Made by a program: the position numbers and the translations under genes. A stretch of DNA of 59,828 bases from an uncultured Pelagibacteraceae bacterium (GTDB taxonomy: Bacteria; Pseudomonadota; Alphaproteobacteria; Pelagibacterales; Pelagibacteraceae), in the NCBI GenBank assembly GCA_902581605.1, contig CACHPE010000009.1, positions 1 to 59,828 on the forward strand, given 5' to 3'. The stretch's first letter is position 1. The number at the start of each line of letters is the position of its first letter. The notes under the pieces were generated by a model. That model was given only the letters and a program-made list of their open reading frames with translations. It was not told the origin of the DNA and did no database searches. This document shows positions 35,345 through 47,413 of the stretch, in pieces.

Positions 35345-36826
35345 TTATTTACTCGCTATATTTGTGTTATGCATATTAATTAAATCAGTAACAGAAACTT
35401 CAATAGTTTTAATTAATGGATCGGGGTAAAAACCAAAAAATAAGATTGGTGCAGCTAAACAAGATAAAATAAAATATTCAGATCTATTTAAATCTAAAAT
35501 TTTTTTAAGATCTTCATTAAGTAATTTTCCAAATACTACTCTTTTATAGAGCCACAACATGTATGCAGCACCTAAAATTACTCCAATACTCGCTATAACT
35601 GCTACTAAAAAATTATCCTTGAAAGCACCCATTAATATTAAAAACTCACCAATAAAACCACTGGTTCCAGGTAAACCGAGTGATGCTAGAGCAAATAACA
35701 TAAACAATATTGAATATTTTGGAATTACAGAAACTAATCCACCATATGTACTTATTAATCTAGAATGCATTCTGTCATAAACTACACCAACAGTTAAAAA
35801 TAACGCTGCCGAAACTAAACCATGGCTTATCATTTGAATTATACTTCCTTCAATTCCTTGTTGTTGCAAAGTGAATATACCTAAAGTTACAAATCCCATA
35901 TGCGCAACTGAAGAATAAGCAATTAACTTTTTCATATCTTCCTGCATTAAAGCTATAAGTGAAGTAAATATGATTGCTATAACGCTCAAGGTGTAAATTA
36001 AAGGTGTAAATACCTCTGATGCAACTGGGAAAAGACCCAAAGAAAATCTTATAAATCCATATCCAGCCATCTTTAACAAAATTGCGGCTAGTAATACAGA
36101 TCCTGCGGTGGGAGCCTCTACGTGTGCATCAGGTAACCATGTATGAACTGGCCACATAGGTGTTTTAACTGCAAATGAACTAAAAAATGCTAACCACAAT
36201 AGATTTTGATATTTAACATCAATACCAATTTCATATAGTTGAACTACGTCGGTTGTTCCTGTAATCCAATAAATTGAAATTATTGCAACTAACATTAAAA
36301 CAGAACCTAACAATGTATATAAAAAGAATTTGAATGCTGAATAAACTCTTCTTGCTCCTCCCCAAATACCAATAATTAAAAACATTGGGATTAATCCTGC
36401 TTCAAAAAATAAATAAAATACAACCAAATCAACCGCAGAGAAAACACCAATCATAAAACTTTCCATAATTAGTATTGCAATTAAAAAATCTCTTAATCTA
36501 TTTTTAATAGAGTTGTTTACAGATATAATGCACAATGGTGTTATAAATGTTGTAAGTATAATAAACAAAATTGAAACACCATCTACGCCAACTTTGTAAT
36601 TAATAAACCCTTTAATCCATGTTCTGTCTTCTATAAATTGAAAACTAGAAGTAGATTGATCAAAAGCAATCCACAAGTAGATAGAAATTAAAAAATTTAC
36701 TACTGTGGTGAATAAAGCTACATATTTAATTGTAGAATTATTTCCCTCTTTTTCTTTTATAAAAAATAAAAATAAAGCTCCTATTGTTGGCAACAATATT
36801 AGAGATGAAAGAATAGGAAAATTCAT
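35345..36826 (-). CDS. nuoM: NADH-quinone oxidoreductase subunit M
   Basis: Antiporter-like proton-pumping subunit of complex I. The 493-residue protein has 14 predicted helices, with the conserved Glu helix in VVFYLFFEAGLIPMFLIIG, KFFLYTLLGSVLMLVAI, TPMWPVHTWLPDAHVEAPTA and KKLIAYSSVAHMGFVTLGIF. A GVDGVSILFIILTTFITPLC helix lies near the N terminus. It overlaps nuoL by one base. No unusual substitution was noted in the charged helix residues. Confidence 0.97.
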   Translation of the reverse strand: MNFPILSSLILLPTIGALFLFFIKEKEGNNSTIKYVALFTTVVNFLISIYLWIAFDQSTSSFQFIEDRTWIKGFINYKVGVDGVSILFIILTTFITPLCIISVNNSIKNRLRDFLIAILIMESFMIGVFSAVDLVVFYLFFEAGLIPMFLIIGIWGGARRVYSAFKFFLYTLLGSVLMLVAIISIYWITGTTDVVQLYEIGIDVKYQNLLWLAFFSSFAVKTPMWPVHTWLPDAHVEAPTAGSVLLAAILLKMAGYGFIRFSLGLFPVASEVFTPLIYTLSVIAIIFTSLIALMQEDMKKLIAYSSVAHMGFVTLGIFTLQQQGIEGSIIQMISHGLVSAALFLTVGVVYDRMHSRLISTYGGLVSVIPKYSILFMLFALASLGLPGTSGFIGEFLILMGAFKDNFLVAVIASIGVILGAAYMLWLYKRVVFGKLLNEDLKKILDLNRSEYFILSCLAAPILFFGFYPDPLIKTIEVSVTDLINMHNTNIASK

Positions 36827-38736
36827 TATTTAACTATTAAAAAGGTTAGTAAAGCAGAGAAACCTAACAACATTACAAATGCATACTGATAGATAAAACC
36901 ACTTTGAAATTTAGTTGCTTTGATTGAACATTTTTTTATAAATGAAGAAATTCCATCAGGACCAAAACCATCAATTATAGTTCCATCACAAAATTTCCAT
37001 AAAAATAGACCTAGTTTTTTTGAGGATTTAATAAACAACACGTCGTACAACTCATCAAAGTACCATTTGTTGACTAAAAAATTATACAAAGGTTTATTCA
37101 TAGAAACTATTGATTTAGGTAACTCTTTGTTTTTTACAAATAAGTAATAAGCAATAGGAATAGACAACAAAACCAAACAAGGTGTTAAAAGTAAAAACCA
37201 TATAGGTGGATGATCAGTGCTTAAAGGCTCTAAAAACTTAATAGACTCTGCCCAGAATAAATTCTGACCATAACCAATAAATAGTTCTTTAAATAGAAAA
37301 CCAGCAAATACAGCTCCTACTGAAAGAATAAATAATGGAACAAGCATTACTAAAGGAGACTCGTGTGTTTCCTCTATATTAATCTCTTTATTATTGTACT
37401 CTCCATGGAAAGTTTTAAATATCAATCTCCATGAATAAATAGATGTTAAAAATGCAGTAATTATTCCAATTCCAGCTGCATAATAACCAGTAGTATTACC
37501 TTTTAAATACGCAAATTCTATAATTGCGTCTTTTGAATAAAATCCTGATAAAAATGGAAAACCAGTTAAAGCAAGCGTTCCTATAATCATCAAAGCATAG
37601 GTATATGGTAACTTTTTCCATACACCTCCCATGTTGTTAATATTTTGCTCATCTTTAAATGCATGGATTACTGAACCGGATCCTAAAAACAATAAAGCTT
37701 TGAAAAATGCGTGAGTAAATAAGTGAAACATCGCAACATTGTACGCTCCAACTCCAGCTGCAAAAAACATATAACCAAGTTGACTACATGTAGAGTAAGC
37801 AATAATTTTTTTTATATCTGTTTGAACTAGAGCGACAGTCGCTGCAAAGAATGCTGTGGTCATTCCAACGATAGTTATAAAATTTAATATTAATGGGGAA
37901 TATTCATAAATTGGAGAACATCTTACCACTAAGAAAACACCAGCCGTTACCATCGTTGCTGCATGAATTAATGCAGAAACAGGTGTAGGACCTTCCATAG
38001 CATCAGGAAGCCATGTATGAAGTAATATTTGTGCAGATTTACCCATTGCTCCGATAAATAAAAGTAAACAAACTAAATCTATTGCTTTAACTTCAAAACC
38101 TAAAAAAGATAAATTTTTATCTATAACCGTTGGAATTTGTTGAAAAACTTCTGAATAATTAACAGTTCCAAATAAATAAAATATTAAGAAAATTCCTAAA
38201 GCAAAACCAAAATCACCTACTCTATTTACAACAAATGCTTTTATGGCTGCAGCATTTGCACTCTCTTTTTTAAACCAAAAACCAATTAAAAAGTAAGAAC
38301 ATAATCCAACACCTTCCCAACCAAAAAATAATTGAATAAAATTATCTGAGGTTACAAGCATCAACATCGCAAACGTGAACAATGATAAATAAGCCATAAA
38401 TCTTTGCTTATGAGGGTCATGAGACATATAACCAATAGAATAGATATGCACTAAAGAAGATACTGAAGTTACAACCACTAACATCACTGCTGATAAAGGA
38501 TCTATTAACATTGACCAATTTACATCAAGTGACCCAGAGCTTATCCAAGTAGCTATAACAATATTTTCTTCATATTGATTTACAATTACTTGATAAAGAA
38601 CATAAATTGATAAGAGTGCAGAGATTGAAACTAGAGCACTTGTTACTATTTCAGAGTTTCTATCACCAATATATCTGCCAAAAAAACCTGATATAATTGA
38701 AGCAATAAGTGGAAGGAATATAATTGATAGTTCCAT
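36826..38736 (-). CDS. nuoL: NADH-quinone oxidoreductase subunit L
   Basis: Distal antiporter-like subunit of complex I, carrying the long lateral helix. At 636 residues it has the usual length, with GWEGVGLCSYFLIGFWF, KAFVVNRVGDFGFALGIF, LHTWLPDAMEGPTPVSALIHAATMVTAGVFLV and KKIIAYSTCSQLGYMFFA. The C-terminal 100 residues fit the amphipathic connecting helix and final anchor. It lies two bases after nuoK and overlaps nuoM by one base. Confidence 0.97.
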   Translation of the reverse strand: MELSIIFLPLIASIISGFFGRYIGDRNSEIVTSALVSISALLSIYVLYQVIVNQYEENIVIATWISSGSLDVNWSMLIDPLSAVMLVVVTSVSSLVHIYSIGYMSHDPHKQRFMAYLSLFTFAMLMLVTSDNFIQLFFGWEGVGLCSYFLIGFWFKKESANAAAIKAFVVNRVGDFGFALGIFLIFYLFGTVNYSEVFQQIPTVIDKNLSFLGFEVKAIDLVCLLLFIGAMGKSAQILLHTWLPDAMEGPTPVSALIHAATMVTAGVFLVVRCSPIYEYSPLILNFITIVGMTTAFFAATVALVQTDIKKIIAYSTCSQLGYMFFAAGVGAYNVAMFHLFTHAFFKALLFLGSGSVIHAFKDEQNINNMGGVWKKLPYTYALMIIGTLALTGFPFLSGFYSKDAIIEFAYLKGNTTGYYAAGIGIITAFLTSIYSWRLIFKTFHGEYNNKEINIEETHESPLVMLVPLFILSVGAVFAGFLFKELFIGYGQNLFWAESIKFLEPLSTDHPPIWFLLLTPCLVLLSIPIAYYLFVKNKELPKSIVSMNKPLYNFLVNKWYFDELYDVLFIKSSKKLGLFLWKFCDGTIIDGFGPDGISSFIKKCSIKATKFQSGFIYQYAFVMLLGFSALLTFLIVK

Positions 38737-38738
38737 GA

Positions 38739-39050
38739 TTAACCTTTTAGCTTATCTATTTCTTCAACTCGTATTGTTCCAGAGTTTCTAAAATACACGA
38801 CTATAATTGCTAATCCTATGGCTGCTTCTGCTGCTGCAACAGTAAGAATAAATAAAGTAAAGACTTGTCCTGCCAAATCTCCTAAATAAATGGAAAAAGC
38901 AACTAAGTTGATATTTACTGCCAATAATATCAATTCAATACTCATTAAAATGACAATGATGTTCTTTCTATTAAGAAATATACCAATTACTCCAATTGAA
39001 AAGATAACAGCACCTAAAGTTAAATAATGTCCTAAACCTATATCAATCAT
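38739..39050 (-). CDS. nuoK: NADH-quinone oxidoreductase subunit K
   Basis: Small three-helix membrane subunit of complex I in the proton path. The 103 residues include [41 protein letters not shown], with the conserved Glu in the second helix (MSIELIL), and [19 protein letters not shown] with the second Glu. The start overlaps the nuoJ stop by eight bases. Confidence 0.96.
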   Translation of the reverse strand: MIDIGLGHYLTLGAVIFSIGVIGIFLNRKNIIVILMSIELILLAVNINLVAFSIYLGDLAGQVFTLFILTVAAAEAAIGLAIIVVYFRNSGTIRVEEIDKLKG

Positions 39051-39675
39051 CTATTTTAACTCCCTTATTGCTTTGAACTTCTAACACCTCAACACCCTCA
39101 GCTCTTTCTCTAGATATTTGCTTGATATAACTTTGTCTTTTAACACCTGCTCTTTGTCTAAATGTTAATACAATAGCGCCAATCATAGCTACTAATAGGA
39201 TCATTCCACTTATTTGAAACACATGAATATAATCTGTATATAAAATCTGTCCTAATGAGTGAGTGTTGCTAATACTTGTTTGGGCAAATGAATTATTAAT
39301 ATCAAAAATTTCTGGTTTATATTTCCAACCACCAATTACAATTACAATTTCAAAAAATATGAGTGTACTAATTATTAATCCTACAGGGATATGTTTGGAA
39401 CTTTGTTGACCCACAAACCATTGGTTTTTTTGTTGGGCTACGTTTAACATCATTACAACAAATAAGAATAAAACAGCTACAGCTCCAACATAAACAATTA
39501 GCATTATCATTCCCAAAAATTCTGCTCCTATCATTATAAACAAACAAGAAATGCTTATAAAATCTAGAATTAAAAAGAAAACTGAGTGTACGGTATTTTT
39601 TGATGCAGTTACCATTATTGCCGAAACAATAGCAATTAAAGAAAATGTATAAAAAAAAATTGAATGTGCAATCAT
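39043..39675 (-). CDS. nuoJ: NADH-quinone oxidoreductase subunit J
   Basis: Membrane subunit of complex I near the quinone chamber. It has 210 residues and five predicted helices. The conserved third helix contains [24 protein letters not shown], and [16 protein letters not shown] forms the last. A hydrophilic C-terminal tail of about 40 residues follows. It is located three bases after nuoI and overlaps nuoK by eight. Confidence 0.96.
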   Translation of the reverse strand: MIAHSIFFYTFSLIAIVSAIMVTASKNTVHSVFFLILDFISISCLFIMIGAEFLGMIMLIVYVGAVAVLFLFVVMMLNVAQQKNQWFVGQQSSKHIPVGLIISTLIFFEIVIVIGGWKYKPEIFDINNSFAQTSISNTHSLGQILYTDYIHVFQISGMILLVAMIGAIVLTFRQRAGVKRQSYIKQISRERAEGVEVLEVQSNKGVKIDD

Positions 39676-39678
39676 GAA

Positions 39679-40167
39679 TTATCTGTGGATATTATCAGCC
39701 TTAATATTTGCATCTAAAATATTTTCCCATCTATCTCCATTATCTAATAATTTTTCTTTTGTATAATAAAGTTCTTCTCTTGTTTCTGTTGAAAATTCAA
39801 AATTTGGACCTTGTACTATTGCATCTACAGGACAAGATTCCTCACACAAACCACAATAAATACATTTCATCATATCAATATCGTAACGTGTAGTTTTTCT
39901 ACTTCCGTCTTCTCTTTCAGCTGACTCGATAGTAATTGCTTGAGCAGGACAAACAGCTTCACATAATTTACAGGCAATACATCTTTCTTCACCATTAGGA
40001 TATCTTCTTAAAGCGTGCTCCCCTCTAAATCTTGGACTAATTTTACCTTTCTCAAATGGATAATTGATTGTTTTTTTAGGTTTTAAAAATTCTTTTAAAG
40101 CCATAAACAAACCACCAACAAAATCGATCATAAAAATTGTTTTAAAAAATCTTGAAATTTTCATCAT
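39679..40167 (-). CDS. nuoI: NADH-quinone oxidoreductase subunit I (2 x 4Fe-4S ferredoxin)
   Basis: Peripheral-arm subunit carrying iron-sulfur clusters N6a and N6b on the way to quinone. In 162 residues there are two ferredoxin motifs: Cys63, 66, 69, 73 ([12 protein letters not shown]) and Cys102, 105, 108, 112 ([12 protein letters not shown]). An amphipathic N-terminal helix anchors it to the membrane arm, and the [19 protein letters not shown] segment is typical of NuoI. It overlaps nuoH by one base. Confidence 0.97.
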   Translation of the reverse strand: MMKISRFFKTIFMIDFVGGLFMALKEFLKPKKTINYPFEKGKISPRFRGEHALRRYPNGEERCIACKLCEAVCPAQAITIESAEREDGSRKTTRYDIDMMKCIYCGLCEESCPVDAIVQGPNFEFSTETREELYYTKEKLLDNGDRWENILDANIKADNIHR

Positions 40168-41165
40168 TAATTCACTGGTAAAAGATTAAAATAAAATAAA
40201 TAGCTTGATGTAAGTACTACCCATATTAATGAAAAAGGGAGGAATACTTTCCAACCTAATCTCATAAGCTGATCATATCTATATCTAGGAACAATGGCTT
40301 TAACTAAAGCAAATAAAAAAAATAAAATTAATATTTTTAATATTAACCATATTGCTCCCGGGACTAATGTAAATGGATAAATTTCTAAAGGTGATAACCA
40401 TCCACCTAAAAATAAAATTGCGCCCATCGCACACATCAATAAAATGTTTGCATATTCACCTAACCAAAACATTGCATACATCATTCCAGAGTATTCAGTT
40501 TGATATCCTGCAACTAATTCTGCTTCAGCTTCAGGTAAATCAAAAGGAGGTCTATTGGTTTCAGCTAAAGCTGAAATAAAAAATATTACAAACATTGGAA
40601 ATAAAGGAATTACATACCACATACTTTGTTGGGCTAGCACAATGTCATTTAAATTGAGTGATCCAACGCACAATAATACGTTAATTATTATTACACCTAT
40701 GGATACCTCGTAAGACACCATTTGAGCTGCTGATCTAATTGCACCTAGAAATGGATATTTTGAATTTGAAGCCCAGCCACCCATTATTATTCCATATACA
40801 CCTAAGGATGAAACTGCAAATAAGTAAAGGACACCAACATTAATATCAGCTAAAACCTGGGTAGCACTAAAAGGAATAACAGCCCACGCAATCAAAGCTA
40901 ATGTCATGGTCACAATAGGAGCTAATATAAATATAACTTTGTTTGAACTTGAGGGAATAATCATTTCTTTGAAAATGTATTTTAGAGCGTCCGCTAAGGA
41001 TTGTAGTAAGCCAAAAGGCCCAACAACATTTGGTCCTTGTCGCTTTTGAACAAAAGCCCAAACTCTTCTATCCAGCCACACAATCATAGCAACAGAAACT
41101 AAAACAGGGACTAATAAAAATAATATCTTATATACTTCCTCAAAAAATATACTTAAGTATTCCAT
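40167..41165 (-). CDS. nuoH: NADH-quinone oxidoreductase subunit H
   Basis: Membrane subunit forming most of the quinone-binding chamber. It has 332 residues and eight to nine helices. Signatures are [21 protein letters not shown] near 30-50, [39 protein letters not shown] (where YEV holds the conserved acidic residue), [20 protein letters not shown] and the charged loop [15 protein letters not shown]. It ends one base into nuoI. Opposite-strand and same-strand alternative frames at 40373-40579 and 40867-41061 are shadows. Confidence 0.97.
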   Translation of the reverse strand: MEYLSIFFEEVYKILFLLVPVLVSVAMIVWLDRRVWAFVQKRQGPNVVGPFGLLQSLADALKYIFKEMIIPSSSNKVIFILAPIVTMTLALIAWAVIPFSATQVLADINVGVLYLFAVSSLGVYGIIMGGWASNSKYPFLGAIRSAAQMVSYEVSIGVIIINVLLCVGSLNLNDIVLAQQSMWYVIPLFPMFVIFFISALAETNRPPFDLPEAEAELVAGYQTEYSGMMYAMFWLGEYANILLMCAMGAILFLGGWLSPLEIYPFTLVPGAIWLILKILILFFLFALVKAIVPRYRYDQLMRLGWKVFLPFSLIWVVLTSSYLFYFNLLPVN

Positions 41166-41166
41166 T

Positions 41167-43197
41167 TTAACCTTCTGTACCTGTAGATTTTAAATTTAAT
41201 TTTGAATTGTTACACTCAATCATGGTCTTTGAGCATCTAGCTATGATATTTGAAAAATAATATGGTTTAAATTCTATTGTTAATTTTTCATTTTTAAATT
41301 CTTCAATAAATTCACTTTTATGATCTTTATTTTGTTTTTCTTTTTGTAGATTTAAATAATTGAACATACTACTTTCTAATTCTTCTTTATCGTTAAATAA
41401 CTTTCTATTATTCATAAATTCAGCTATCTCATTAATTATTTGCCAATCTTCCTTAGCTTCCCCAGGTGGATATGAAGCTTTATATGCTTTTTGAATTTTT
41501 CCTTCTAAATTTGTATAGTAAGCATCTTGTTCAGTATAAGCTGCTCCAGGTAATATAATATCAGCCATTTCTGCACCCTTATCACCATGACTACCTTGAT
41601 AAATTACAAACTCATTTGTTTTATTAAAATCGATATTGTCTTGACCCACTAAATAGACAATATCGAATTTGTTAGATTTTAAATCGTTTAATATATCTGT
41701 CTCTTTATTTATTAAACCAAGATCAAAATTTCCTACTGATGATGCGTCACAAGATAAAATATTTAAAGGATTCCAGTCCTTTGAAAATTTATTATTGTGA
41801 ACTAGAAAATTTTTTATTTTAGAATACAAGAACTGAGCATTATTTAATCTTAAAAAGGATTCACCTAGTATGATTATTGGTTTTTTAGAATTTAAAATAC
41901 TTTTTGATAAGTCATGTGCTCCATCAAAAATATTTTTTAATGTTTGAGTTTGTCCATCAAAACTTTCATAAGGATAGGTTAAATCACCATTTTCATTTAA
42001 AGAGTAAATTTTAGTATTATTATTTAAGTAAGATTTTCTAATTCTTGCATTTAATATAGTTGCCTCATACCTTGGATTTGAGCCTACTAAAAATATTAAA
42101 TCAGATTCTTCAATTCCATTTAAAGATGAATTAAATATATAATCTTCTCTTTTTGAAATATTAATAAATCTATTATCTGATCTTGACTCATAATTTTTTA
42201 TATCAAGAGTCCTATCAAAAAATTCTTTAAATATATAGCTAGTCTCCATATTGGTTAGGTCTCCAACAAATCCACAGATTTTTTCTTTTGTTGTATTTTG
42301 AATTTTAGACTTAATAATTTTGTACACTTCTGCCCATGACGCTTTTTCAAATTTTTTATTATATTTAATAAAAGGTGTATCTAATCTTTGATGAAGTAAA
42401 CCATCACACGCATATCTTGTTTTATCCGAAATCCACTCCTCATTAATATCCTCATTTATAATTGGCAAAACTCTTTTTACTTCCCAATCGTATGTATCTA
42501 CTCTTATGTTTGATCCAACTGCATCCATGACATCAATGGTTTCTGTTTTCTTTAATTCCCAAGGTCTAGCTTCAAATACGTAAGGTTTTGAAGTTAAGGC
42601 TCCTACAGGACATAGATCTACTACGTTTGCTGATAATTCTGATTGCATAGATTGCTCAAGGTATGTTGTAATTTGCATATCTTCTCCTCTACCTATAGCT
42701 CCAAGCTCTGGAACACCTGCTACTTCAGTAGCAAATCTTACACATCTCGTGCAATGAATGCATCTGGTCATCTGTGTTTTTATTAATGGTCCCATATTTT
42801 TTTCTGGAACTAATCTTTTGTTTTCTTTAAATCTTGATTTATCTACACCATAATACATAGATTGATCTTGCAAATCACATTCACCACCTTGATCGCATAC
42901 AGGACAGTCTAAAGGATGATTAGCTAAAAGAAATTCCATCACACCTTTTCGTGCCTTTTCAACAAATTCTGTATTTGTTTTAATATTCATTCCTTCAGCA
43001 GCTGGCATGGCGCATGATGCAATAGGTTTAGGAGATTTTTCCATCTCAACTAAACACATTCTACAATTCCCAGCTATTGATAATTTTTCATGATAACAAA
43101 ATCTTGGTATTTCTATCCCAACTTTTTCACATGCTTGAAGTACAGTTAAACCCTCTTCAATTTCGACATCAATATCATTTACCTTTAGTCTAAGCAT
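41167..43197 (-). CDS. nuoG: NADH-quinone oxidoreductase subunit G
   Basis: Largest peripheral-arm subunit of complex I. I chose the ATG at 43197 ([16 protein letters not shown]) because it starts directly on the ferredoxin fold and overlaps nuoF by eight bases; the frame extends nine codons further up inside nuoF. With this start it has 676 residues. N-terminal 2Fe-2S cysteines are at 34, 45, 48 and 62, followed by [18 protein letters not shown] and the 4Fe-4S motif [19 protein letters not shown]. The rest is a molybdopterin-oxidoreductase-like domain without visible cofactor motifs and more divergent than the N terminus. Confidence 0.96.
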   Translation of the reverse strand: MLRLKVNDIDVEIEEGLTVLQACEKVGIEIPRFCYHEKLSIAGNCRMCLVEMEKSPKPIASCAMPAAEGMNIKTNTEFVEKARKGVMEFLLANHPLDCPVCDQGGECDLQDQSMYYGVDKSRFKENKRLVPEKNMGPLIKTQMTRCIHCTRCVRFATEVAGVPELGAIGRGEDMQITTYLEQSMQSELSANVVDLCPVGALTSKPYVFEARPWELKKTETIDVMDAVGSNIRVDTYDWEVKRVLPIINEDINEEWISDKTRYACDGLLHQRLDTPFIKYNKKFEKASWAEVYKIIKSKIQNTTKEKICGFVGDLTNMETSYIFKEFFDRTLDIKNYESRSDNRFINISKREDYIFNSSLNGIEESDLIFLVGSNPRYEATILNARIRKSYLNNNTKIYSLNENGDLTYPYESFDGQTQTLKNIFDGAHDLSKSILNSKKPIIILGESFLRLNNAQFLYSKIKNFLVHNNKFSKDWNPLNILSCDASSVGNFDLGLINKETDILNDLKSNKFDIVYLVGQDNIDFNKTNEFVIYQGSHGDKGAEMADIILPGAAYTEQDAYYTNLEGKIQKAYKASYPPGEAKEDWQIINEIAEFMNNRKLFNDKEELESSMFNYLNLQKEKQNKDHKSEFIEEFKNEKLTIEFKPYYFSNIIARCSKTMIECNNSKLNLKSTGTEG

Positions 43198-44521
43198 TTT
43201 TTTTATCCAATAAGTGTTGATCAACTAAGTAAGGAATATTATTTTTTTTCTGAACAATAGGATCTAAATTATTTCTTTTCTCAATTTCTTTTTTAAAATG
43301 TCTTAAAAGTCCTTGAACCGGCCAAGAAGATCCTTCTCCAAAAGCACAAATTGTATGTCCTGCTATTTGATTTGTAACATCACCTAACATCTCAACTTCA
43401 TCTTTTGTTGCATCACCTTTTGCCATTCTCTCAAGCATTCTCCACATCCAACCTGATCCTTCTCTACAAGGTGTACATTGACCACAACTTTCGTGTTTAT
43501 AAAATCTAGCAATTCTTGCCATGCACTTAATAATATCTTGGTCTTTATTGATTACAACAATACCTGCAGTTCCTAAGCCACTTTTCTCTGCCATTAGTGA
43601 GTCAAAATCCATTGTTAGTGTTTCGCATTTCTCTTTTGGAATCAATGGCATTGACGAACCGCCTGGAATAACTGCTTGAAGATTATCCCAACCTCCAATA
43701 ACTCCCCCAGCATGAACTTCAATTAATTCTTTTAATGGAATATTCATTTCTTCTTCAACATTGCAAGGGGTATTTACATTTCCAGATATACAAAAAATTT
43801 TTGTGCCTGTGTTCTTTTCTCTTCCAAGAGAAGCAAACCATTTTCCACCTCTTCTAAGAATTGTTGGTACCACAGCTATGGTTTCCACATTATTTATTAT
43901 TGTTGGACATCCATATAGACCAACTAATGCTGGAAAAGGAGGTTTTAATCTAGGTTGCCCTTTTTTACCTTCTATACTTTCTAATAAGGCAGTTTCCTCT
44001 CCACAAATATAAGCTCCAGCGCCATAATGAATATAAATGTCTAAATCCCAACCAGTGCCTGCTGCATTTTTACCTAATAATTTTTTTTCATAAGCTTCAT
44101 CAATAGCTGCTTGAAGTTTCTGACCATCAACAAAGTATTCGCCTCTAATATAAATATAACAAACATGTGCTTGAACTGCGTATGATGCAATTAAACAACC
44201 TTCTATTAATTTATGTGGCTCAAACCTTAAAATATCTCTATCTTTGCATGTTCCTGGTTCTGACTCATCGCCATTTATAACTAAATAATGTGGTCTAGAA
44301 CCTACTTCTTTAGGAGCAAAAGACCATTTTAAACCAGTTGGAAATCCAGCACCACCCCTGCCTCTAAGTTGAGAATCTTTAATTTCATTTATAATCCACT
44401 CTCTACCTTTATTTGTAATTTCTTTAGTGTTAACCCAATCACCTCTACTTTGAGCAGAAACAACGTCTGAACCCATATCGTTATATAAATTTTTAAATAT
44501 TCTATCTTGATCTTTAAGCAT
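43190..44521 (-). CDS. nuoF: NADH-quinone oxidoreductase subunit F (NADH-binding)
   Basis: Binds NADH and FMN and passes electrons to the iron-sulfur chain. In 443 residues it has the NADH/FMN motif [51 protein letters not shown] with [13 protein letters not shown], and the 4Fe-4S motif [12 protein letters not shown] plus a downstream cysteine in [11 protein letters not shown]. It overlaps nuoE and nuoG by eight bases each. A plus-strand frame at 43761-44012 is its shadow. Confidence 0.97.
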   Translation of the reverse strand: MLKDQDRIFKNLYNDMGSDVVSAQSRGDWVNTKEITNKGREWIINEIKDSQLRGRGGAGFPTGLKWSFAPKEVGSRPHYLVINGDESEPGTCKDRDILRFEPHKLIEGCLIASYAVQAHVCYIYIRGEYFVDGQKLQAAIDEAYEKKLLGKNAAGTGWDLDIYIHYGAGAYICGEETALLESIEGKKGQPRLKPPFPALVGLYGCPTIINNVETIAVVPTILRRGGKWFASLGREKNTGTKIFCISGNVNTPCNVEEEMNIPLKELIEVHAGGVIGGWDNLQAVIPGGSSMPLIPKEKCETLTMDFDSLMAEKSGLGTAGIVVINKDQDIIKCMARIARFYKHESCGQCTPCREGSGWMWRMLERMAKGDATKDEVEMLGDVTNQIAGHTICAFGEGSSWPVQGLLRHFKKEIEKRNNLDPIVQKKNNIPYLVDQHLLDKKNA

Positions 44522-45122
44522 TTTTATAATCCATTAATGTTTTTCTATTATTTTCAGGTTCATTATTTATTCTTCCTCTATAAGAACCTGGTTCCGGTGT
44601 TTCTCCTTTTAAAATTTTGTCTAAAATTTTCAGTGTTTTTTCTTTATCTAAATCTTCATAATAGTCATCATTTATTTGCATCATGGGTGCATTAACACAT
44701 GCTCCTAAACACTCCACTTCCATCCATGAACAGCTTTTATCACTTGATAATTCACATTCATTTTCAGATATTTTTTCTTTACACGCTTCGACTAATTTTC
44801 CAGCTCCTCTTATCATGCAAGGAGTTGTTGTACACACTTGTATAAAATGTTTTCCAACAGGAGATAGATTATACATAGTATAAAAAGTTGCTACTTCATA
44901 AACTTTTATGTAAGGCATGTCTAAAAATTTTGCTACATATTTCATTGCAGCTAAGGGTATCCAGTTATCGTTCTGTCTTTGAGCAATATAAAGTAATGCC
45001 ATTACAGCGCTTTGTTGTTTGCCCTCTGGATATTTTGATAGAATTTTGTTAGCAGCAGCTAGTGATGAGCTATTAAATTCAAAATTTTCTGGTTGATTTT
45101 TTGCAGGTCTTCTTAAACTCAT
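44514..45122 (-). CDS. nuoE: NADH-quinone oxidoreductase subunit E
   Basis: Thioredoxin-fold subunit carrying the 2Fe-2S cluster N1a. In 202 residues the cluster ligands are Cys97, Cys102, Cys138 and Cys142 (CTTTPC and CLGAC). The helical N-terminal part includes [19 protein letters not shown] and [25 protein letters not shown]-terminal extension of about 40 residues past the fold ends in [12 protein letters not shown]. It overlaps nuoD by four bases and nuoF by eight. Confidence 0.96.
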   Translation of the reverse strand: MSLRRPAKNQPENFEFNSSSLAAANKILSKYPEGKQQSAVMALLYIAQRQNDNWIPLAAMKYVAKFLDMPYIKVYEVATFYTMYNLSPVGKHFIQVCTTTPCMIRGAGKLVEACKEKISENECELSSDKSCSWMEVECLGACVNAPMMQINDDYYEDLDKEKTLKILDKILKGETPEPGSYRGRINNEPENNRKTLMDYKNA

Positions 45123-46294
45123 CTATCAACCTCTCCAAAAACAATATCAAGTGAACCAAGTACTGCAGGAACATCAGCTAGCATGTGGCCTTTTATTAAA
45201 TAATCCATTGATTGCAAGTGTGAAAAACCTGGTGCTCTTATTTTACATTTATAAGGTTTGCTTGATCCATCAGAAATTAGGTAAACTCCAAATTCCCCTT
45301 TAGGAGCTTCAACAGCAGTATAAATTTCATCTTTTGGAACTCTGTAACCTTCAGTAAAAAGTTTAAAATGATGAATAAGCGCTTCCATCGATTGTTTAAT
45401 ATCTTTTTTAGATGGCGGGCTAATTTTTCCATCTAAAGATTTAATCGGTCCTTTTTCCATTTTTAATAAACATTGTTTTATTATAGATACACTCTCTTTC
45501 ATTTCTTCTATTCTACATAAATATCTATCATAACAATCTCCATTTTTTCCTACTGGCACTTTGAAATCTAAATTTTCATAGCAATCATAGGGTTGGGATT
45601 TTCTTAAATCCCATGGAACTCCTGAACCTCTAATCATTACTCCAGAAAACGAATAATCTAGAGCGTCTTGTTTAGTAACTACACCAATATCTACATTACG
45701 TTGTTTAAAAATTCTGTTATCCGTCAGTAAGCTTTCTAAATCATTTATTATTTTTGGAAAACTCTCACAAAACTCATCAATATCTTCCTCAAGTCCTTGA
45801 GGTAAATCTTGATGAACTCCACCAGCTCTAAAATAGTTCGCATGAAGCCTAGAACCAGACACTCTCTCATAAAAACCCATTAATTTTTCTCTTTCTTCAA
45901 ATCCCCATAAGGTTGGTGTTAAAGCGCCAACATCCATTGCTTGTGTAGTAACATTTAATATGTGACTTAAAATTCTTCCAATCTCACAAAATATAACTCT
46001 TATGAATTGAGCTCTAATAGGGACATCTATTTTTAGAATTTTCTCAACTGCTAATGCGAATGCATGTTCTTGATTCATTGGAGCTACATAATCTAATCGA
46101 TCAAAGTAAGGTACTGCTTGCATATAAGTCTTATTTTCAATTAATTTTTCAGTACCCCTATGCAATAAACCAATATGTGGGTCAGCTTTTTCAACAACTT
46201 CACCATCCAATTCTAAAATTAACCTTAAAACTCCATGTGCAGCAGGATGTTGTGGCCCAAAGTTTAAATTTAAATTTTTAATTTTTTTTGTCAT
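45119..46294 (-). CDS. nuoD: NADH-quinone oxidoreductase subunit D
   Basis: 49-kDa-type subunit that helps form the quinone site. The 391 residues include [37 protein letters not shown] (conserved His-containing signature), [23 protein letters not shown] and the C-terminal [30 protein letters not shown]. It is separate from nuoC, unlike the fused NuoCD of enterobacteria. The start lies 17 bases inside the end of nuoC, the longest overlap within the operon. Confidence 0.97.
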   Translation of the reverse strand: MTKKIKNLNLNFGPQHPAAHGVLRLILELDGEVVEKADPHIGLLHRGTEKLIENKTYMQAVPYFDRLDYVAPMNQEHAFALAVEKILKIDVPIRAQFIRVIFCEIGRILSHILNVTTQAMDVGALTPTLWGFEEREKLMGFYERVSGSRLHANYFRAGGVHQDLPQGLEEDIDEFCESFPKIINDLESLLTDNRIFKQRNVDIGVVTKQDALDYSFSGVMIRGSGVPWDLRKSQPYDCYENLDFKVPVGKNGDCYDRYLCRIEEMKESVSIIKQCLLKMEKGPIKSLDGKISPPSKKDIKQSMEALIHHFKLFTEGYRVPKDEIYTAVEAPKGEFGVYLISDGSSKPYKCKIRAPGFSHLQSMDYLIKGHMLADVPAVLGSLDIVFGEVDR

Positions 46295-46883
46295 TACTTT
46301 CTATTTTATCTTTGATGTATTTTGTTCCCTCCCAAGGACTTTCGTAATCAAAATTTCTAAAATTTTGTTCTAATTTTACAGGTTCGCTAATAACTTTCTT
46401 TTCATCTTCGCTATATCTAACCTCAGTATGACCTGTGAGTGGAAAATCTTTTCTGAGTGGATGGCCTTCAAAACCATAATCAGTTAATATTCTTCTAAGG
46501 TCCGGGTGATCTTTGAATGAAACACCATACATATCAAAAACCTCTCTTTCCATCCAGTTTGCTGAAGGGAAAATGCTCGTTAAAGATGGTATAACTTCAT
46601 TTTCTGAAATTGAGTATTTTATGACTATTCTTTGATTAAATTCATGACTTAAAAATAAGTAAACTATCTCAAATCTTTGACTCCTCTCAGGATAATCAAC
46701 AACAGTAATATCTATTAGTTGTCTAAATTTAGTATCATTATTTGTTTTTAAGAACAAACATATATCTATTAAATCATCTTTATCAGTCTCAAGATAAATA
46801 TGATTATGTTTAATTTCAGTTTTATTAATTTTTGTAGTCAATTCTGAATTAATTTTTTTTTCTAAATCCTCTAAATTTTTCAT
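46278..46883 (-). CDS. nuoC: NADH-quinone oxidoreductase subunit C
   Basis: 30-kDa-type peripheral-arm subunit. In 201 residues it has an alpha/beta N-terminal domain and the family signature region [44 protein letters not shown] near 108-151. The C-terminal [12 protein letters not shown] follows. It lies two bases after nuoB and overlaps nuoD by 17 bases. Confidence 0.97.
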   Translation of the reverse strand: MKNLEDLEKKINSELTTKINKTEIKHNHIYLETDKDDLIDICLFLKTNNDTKFRQLIDITVVDYPERSQRFEIVYLFLSHEFNQRIVIKYSISENEVIPSLTSIFPSANWMEREVFDMYGVSFKDHPDLRRILTDYGFEGHPLRKDFPLTGHTEVRYSEDEKKVISEPVKLEQNFRNFDYESPWEGTKYIKDKIESNDKKN

Positions 46884-46885
46884 AA

Positions 46886-47401
46886 CTATCTGAGAAAAGA
46901 ACCTTTATCTCTTATTTTTTTTTGTAATTGTAATATTCCATACAGTAAAGCCTCTGCTGATGGCGGGCACCCTGGTACATAAACATCAACTGGTACAATG
47001 CGATCACAGCCCCTAACAACTGAATAAGAATAATGATAATAACCGCCACCATTCGCACAACTTCCCATCGAAATTACATATCTAGGTTCTGGCATCTGAT
47101 CATAAACTTTTCTAAGTGCCGGTGCCATTTTATTGGTTAAGGTGCCAGCTACAATCATTACATCAGATTGTCTTGGCGAAGCTCTTGGTGCGGCACCAAA
47201 TCTTTCAAGATCATATCTTGGCATTGACGTCTGCATCATCTCAACAGCGCAACATGCGAGACCAAATGTCATCCAATGAAGTGATCCTGATCTTGACCAA
47301 TTTATTAAATTGTCAAGTGATGTAGTTATAAATCCATTCTTGCTAAAATCATCTGCAAGTTGTTTAAATTCCTCTGGAACTTGATCTATTTTATTTTTCA
47401 T
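46886..47401 (-). CDS. nuoB: NADH-quinone oxidoreductase subunit B
   Basis: Carries the terminal 4Fe-4S cluster N2, which reduces quinone. It has 171 residues. Ligands are the tandem Cys50-Cys51 ([10 protein letters not shown]), Cys115 (GSCANGGG) and Cys145 ([10 protein letters not shown]). The [21 protein letters not shown] segment is also typical. It starts 12 bases after nuoA, the largest gap in the operon. Confidence 0.97.
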   Translation of the reverse strand: MKNKIDQVPEEFKQLADDFSKNGFITTSLDNLINWSRSGSLHWMTFGLACCAVEMMQTSMPRYDLERFGAAPRASPRQSDVMIVAGTLTNKMAPALRKVYDQMPEPRYVISMGSCANGGGYYHYSYSVVRGCDRIVPVDVYVPGCPPSAEALLYGILQLQKKIRDKGSFLR

Positions 47402-47413
47402 TTAATTTATAAT

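Noticed and set aside
40867..41061. Second minus-strand frame inside nuoH
   Set aside because: Out-of-frame reading of nuoH; Ser- and Tyr-rich, no family resemblance.
43198..43224. Longer start for nuoG
   Set aside because: The nine extra codons are out-of-frame nuoF sequence; the ATG at 43197 gives the usual eight-base overlap seen elsewhere in this operon and the canonical ferredoxin start.
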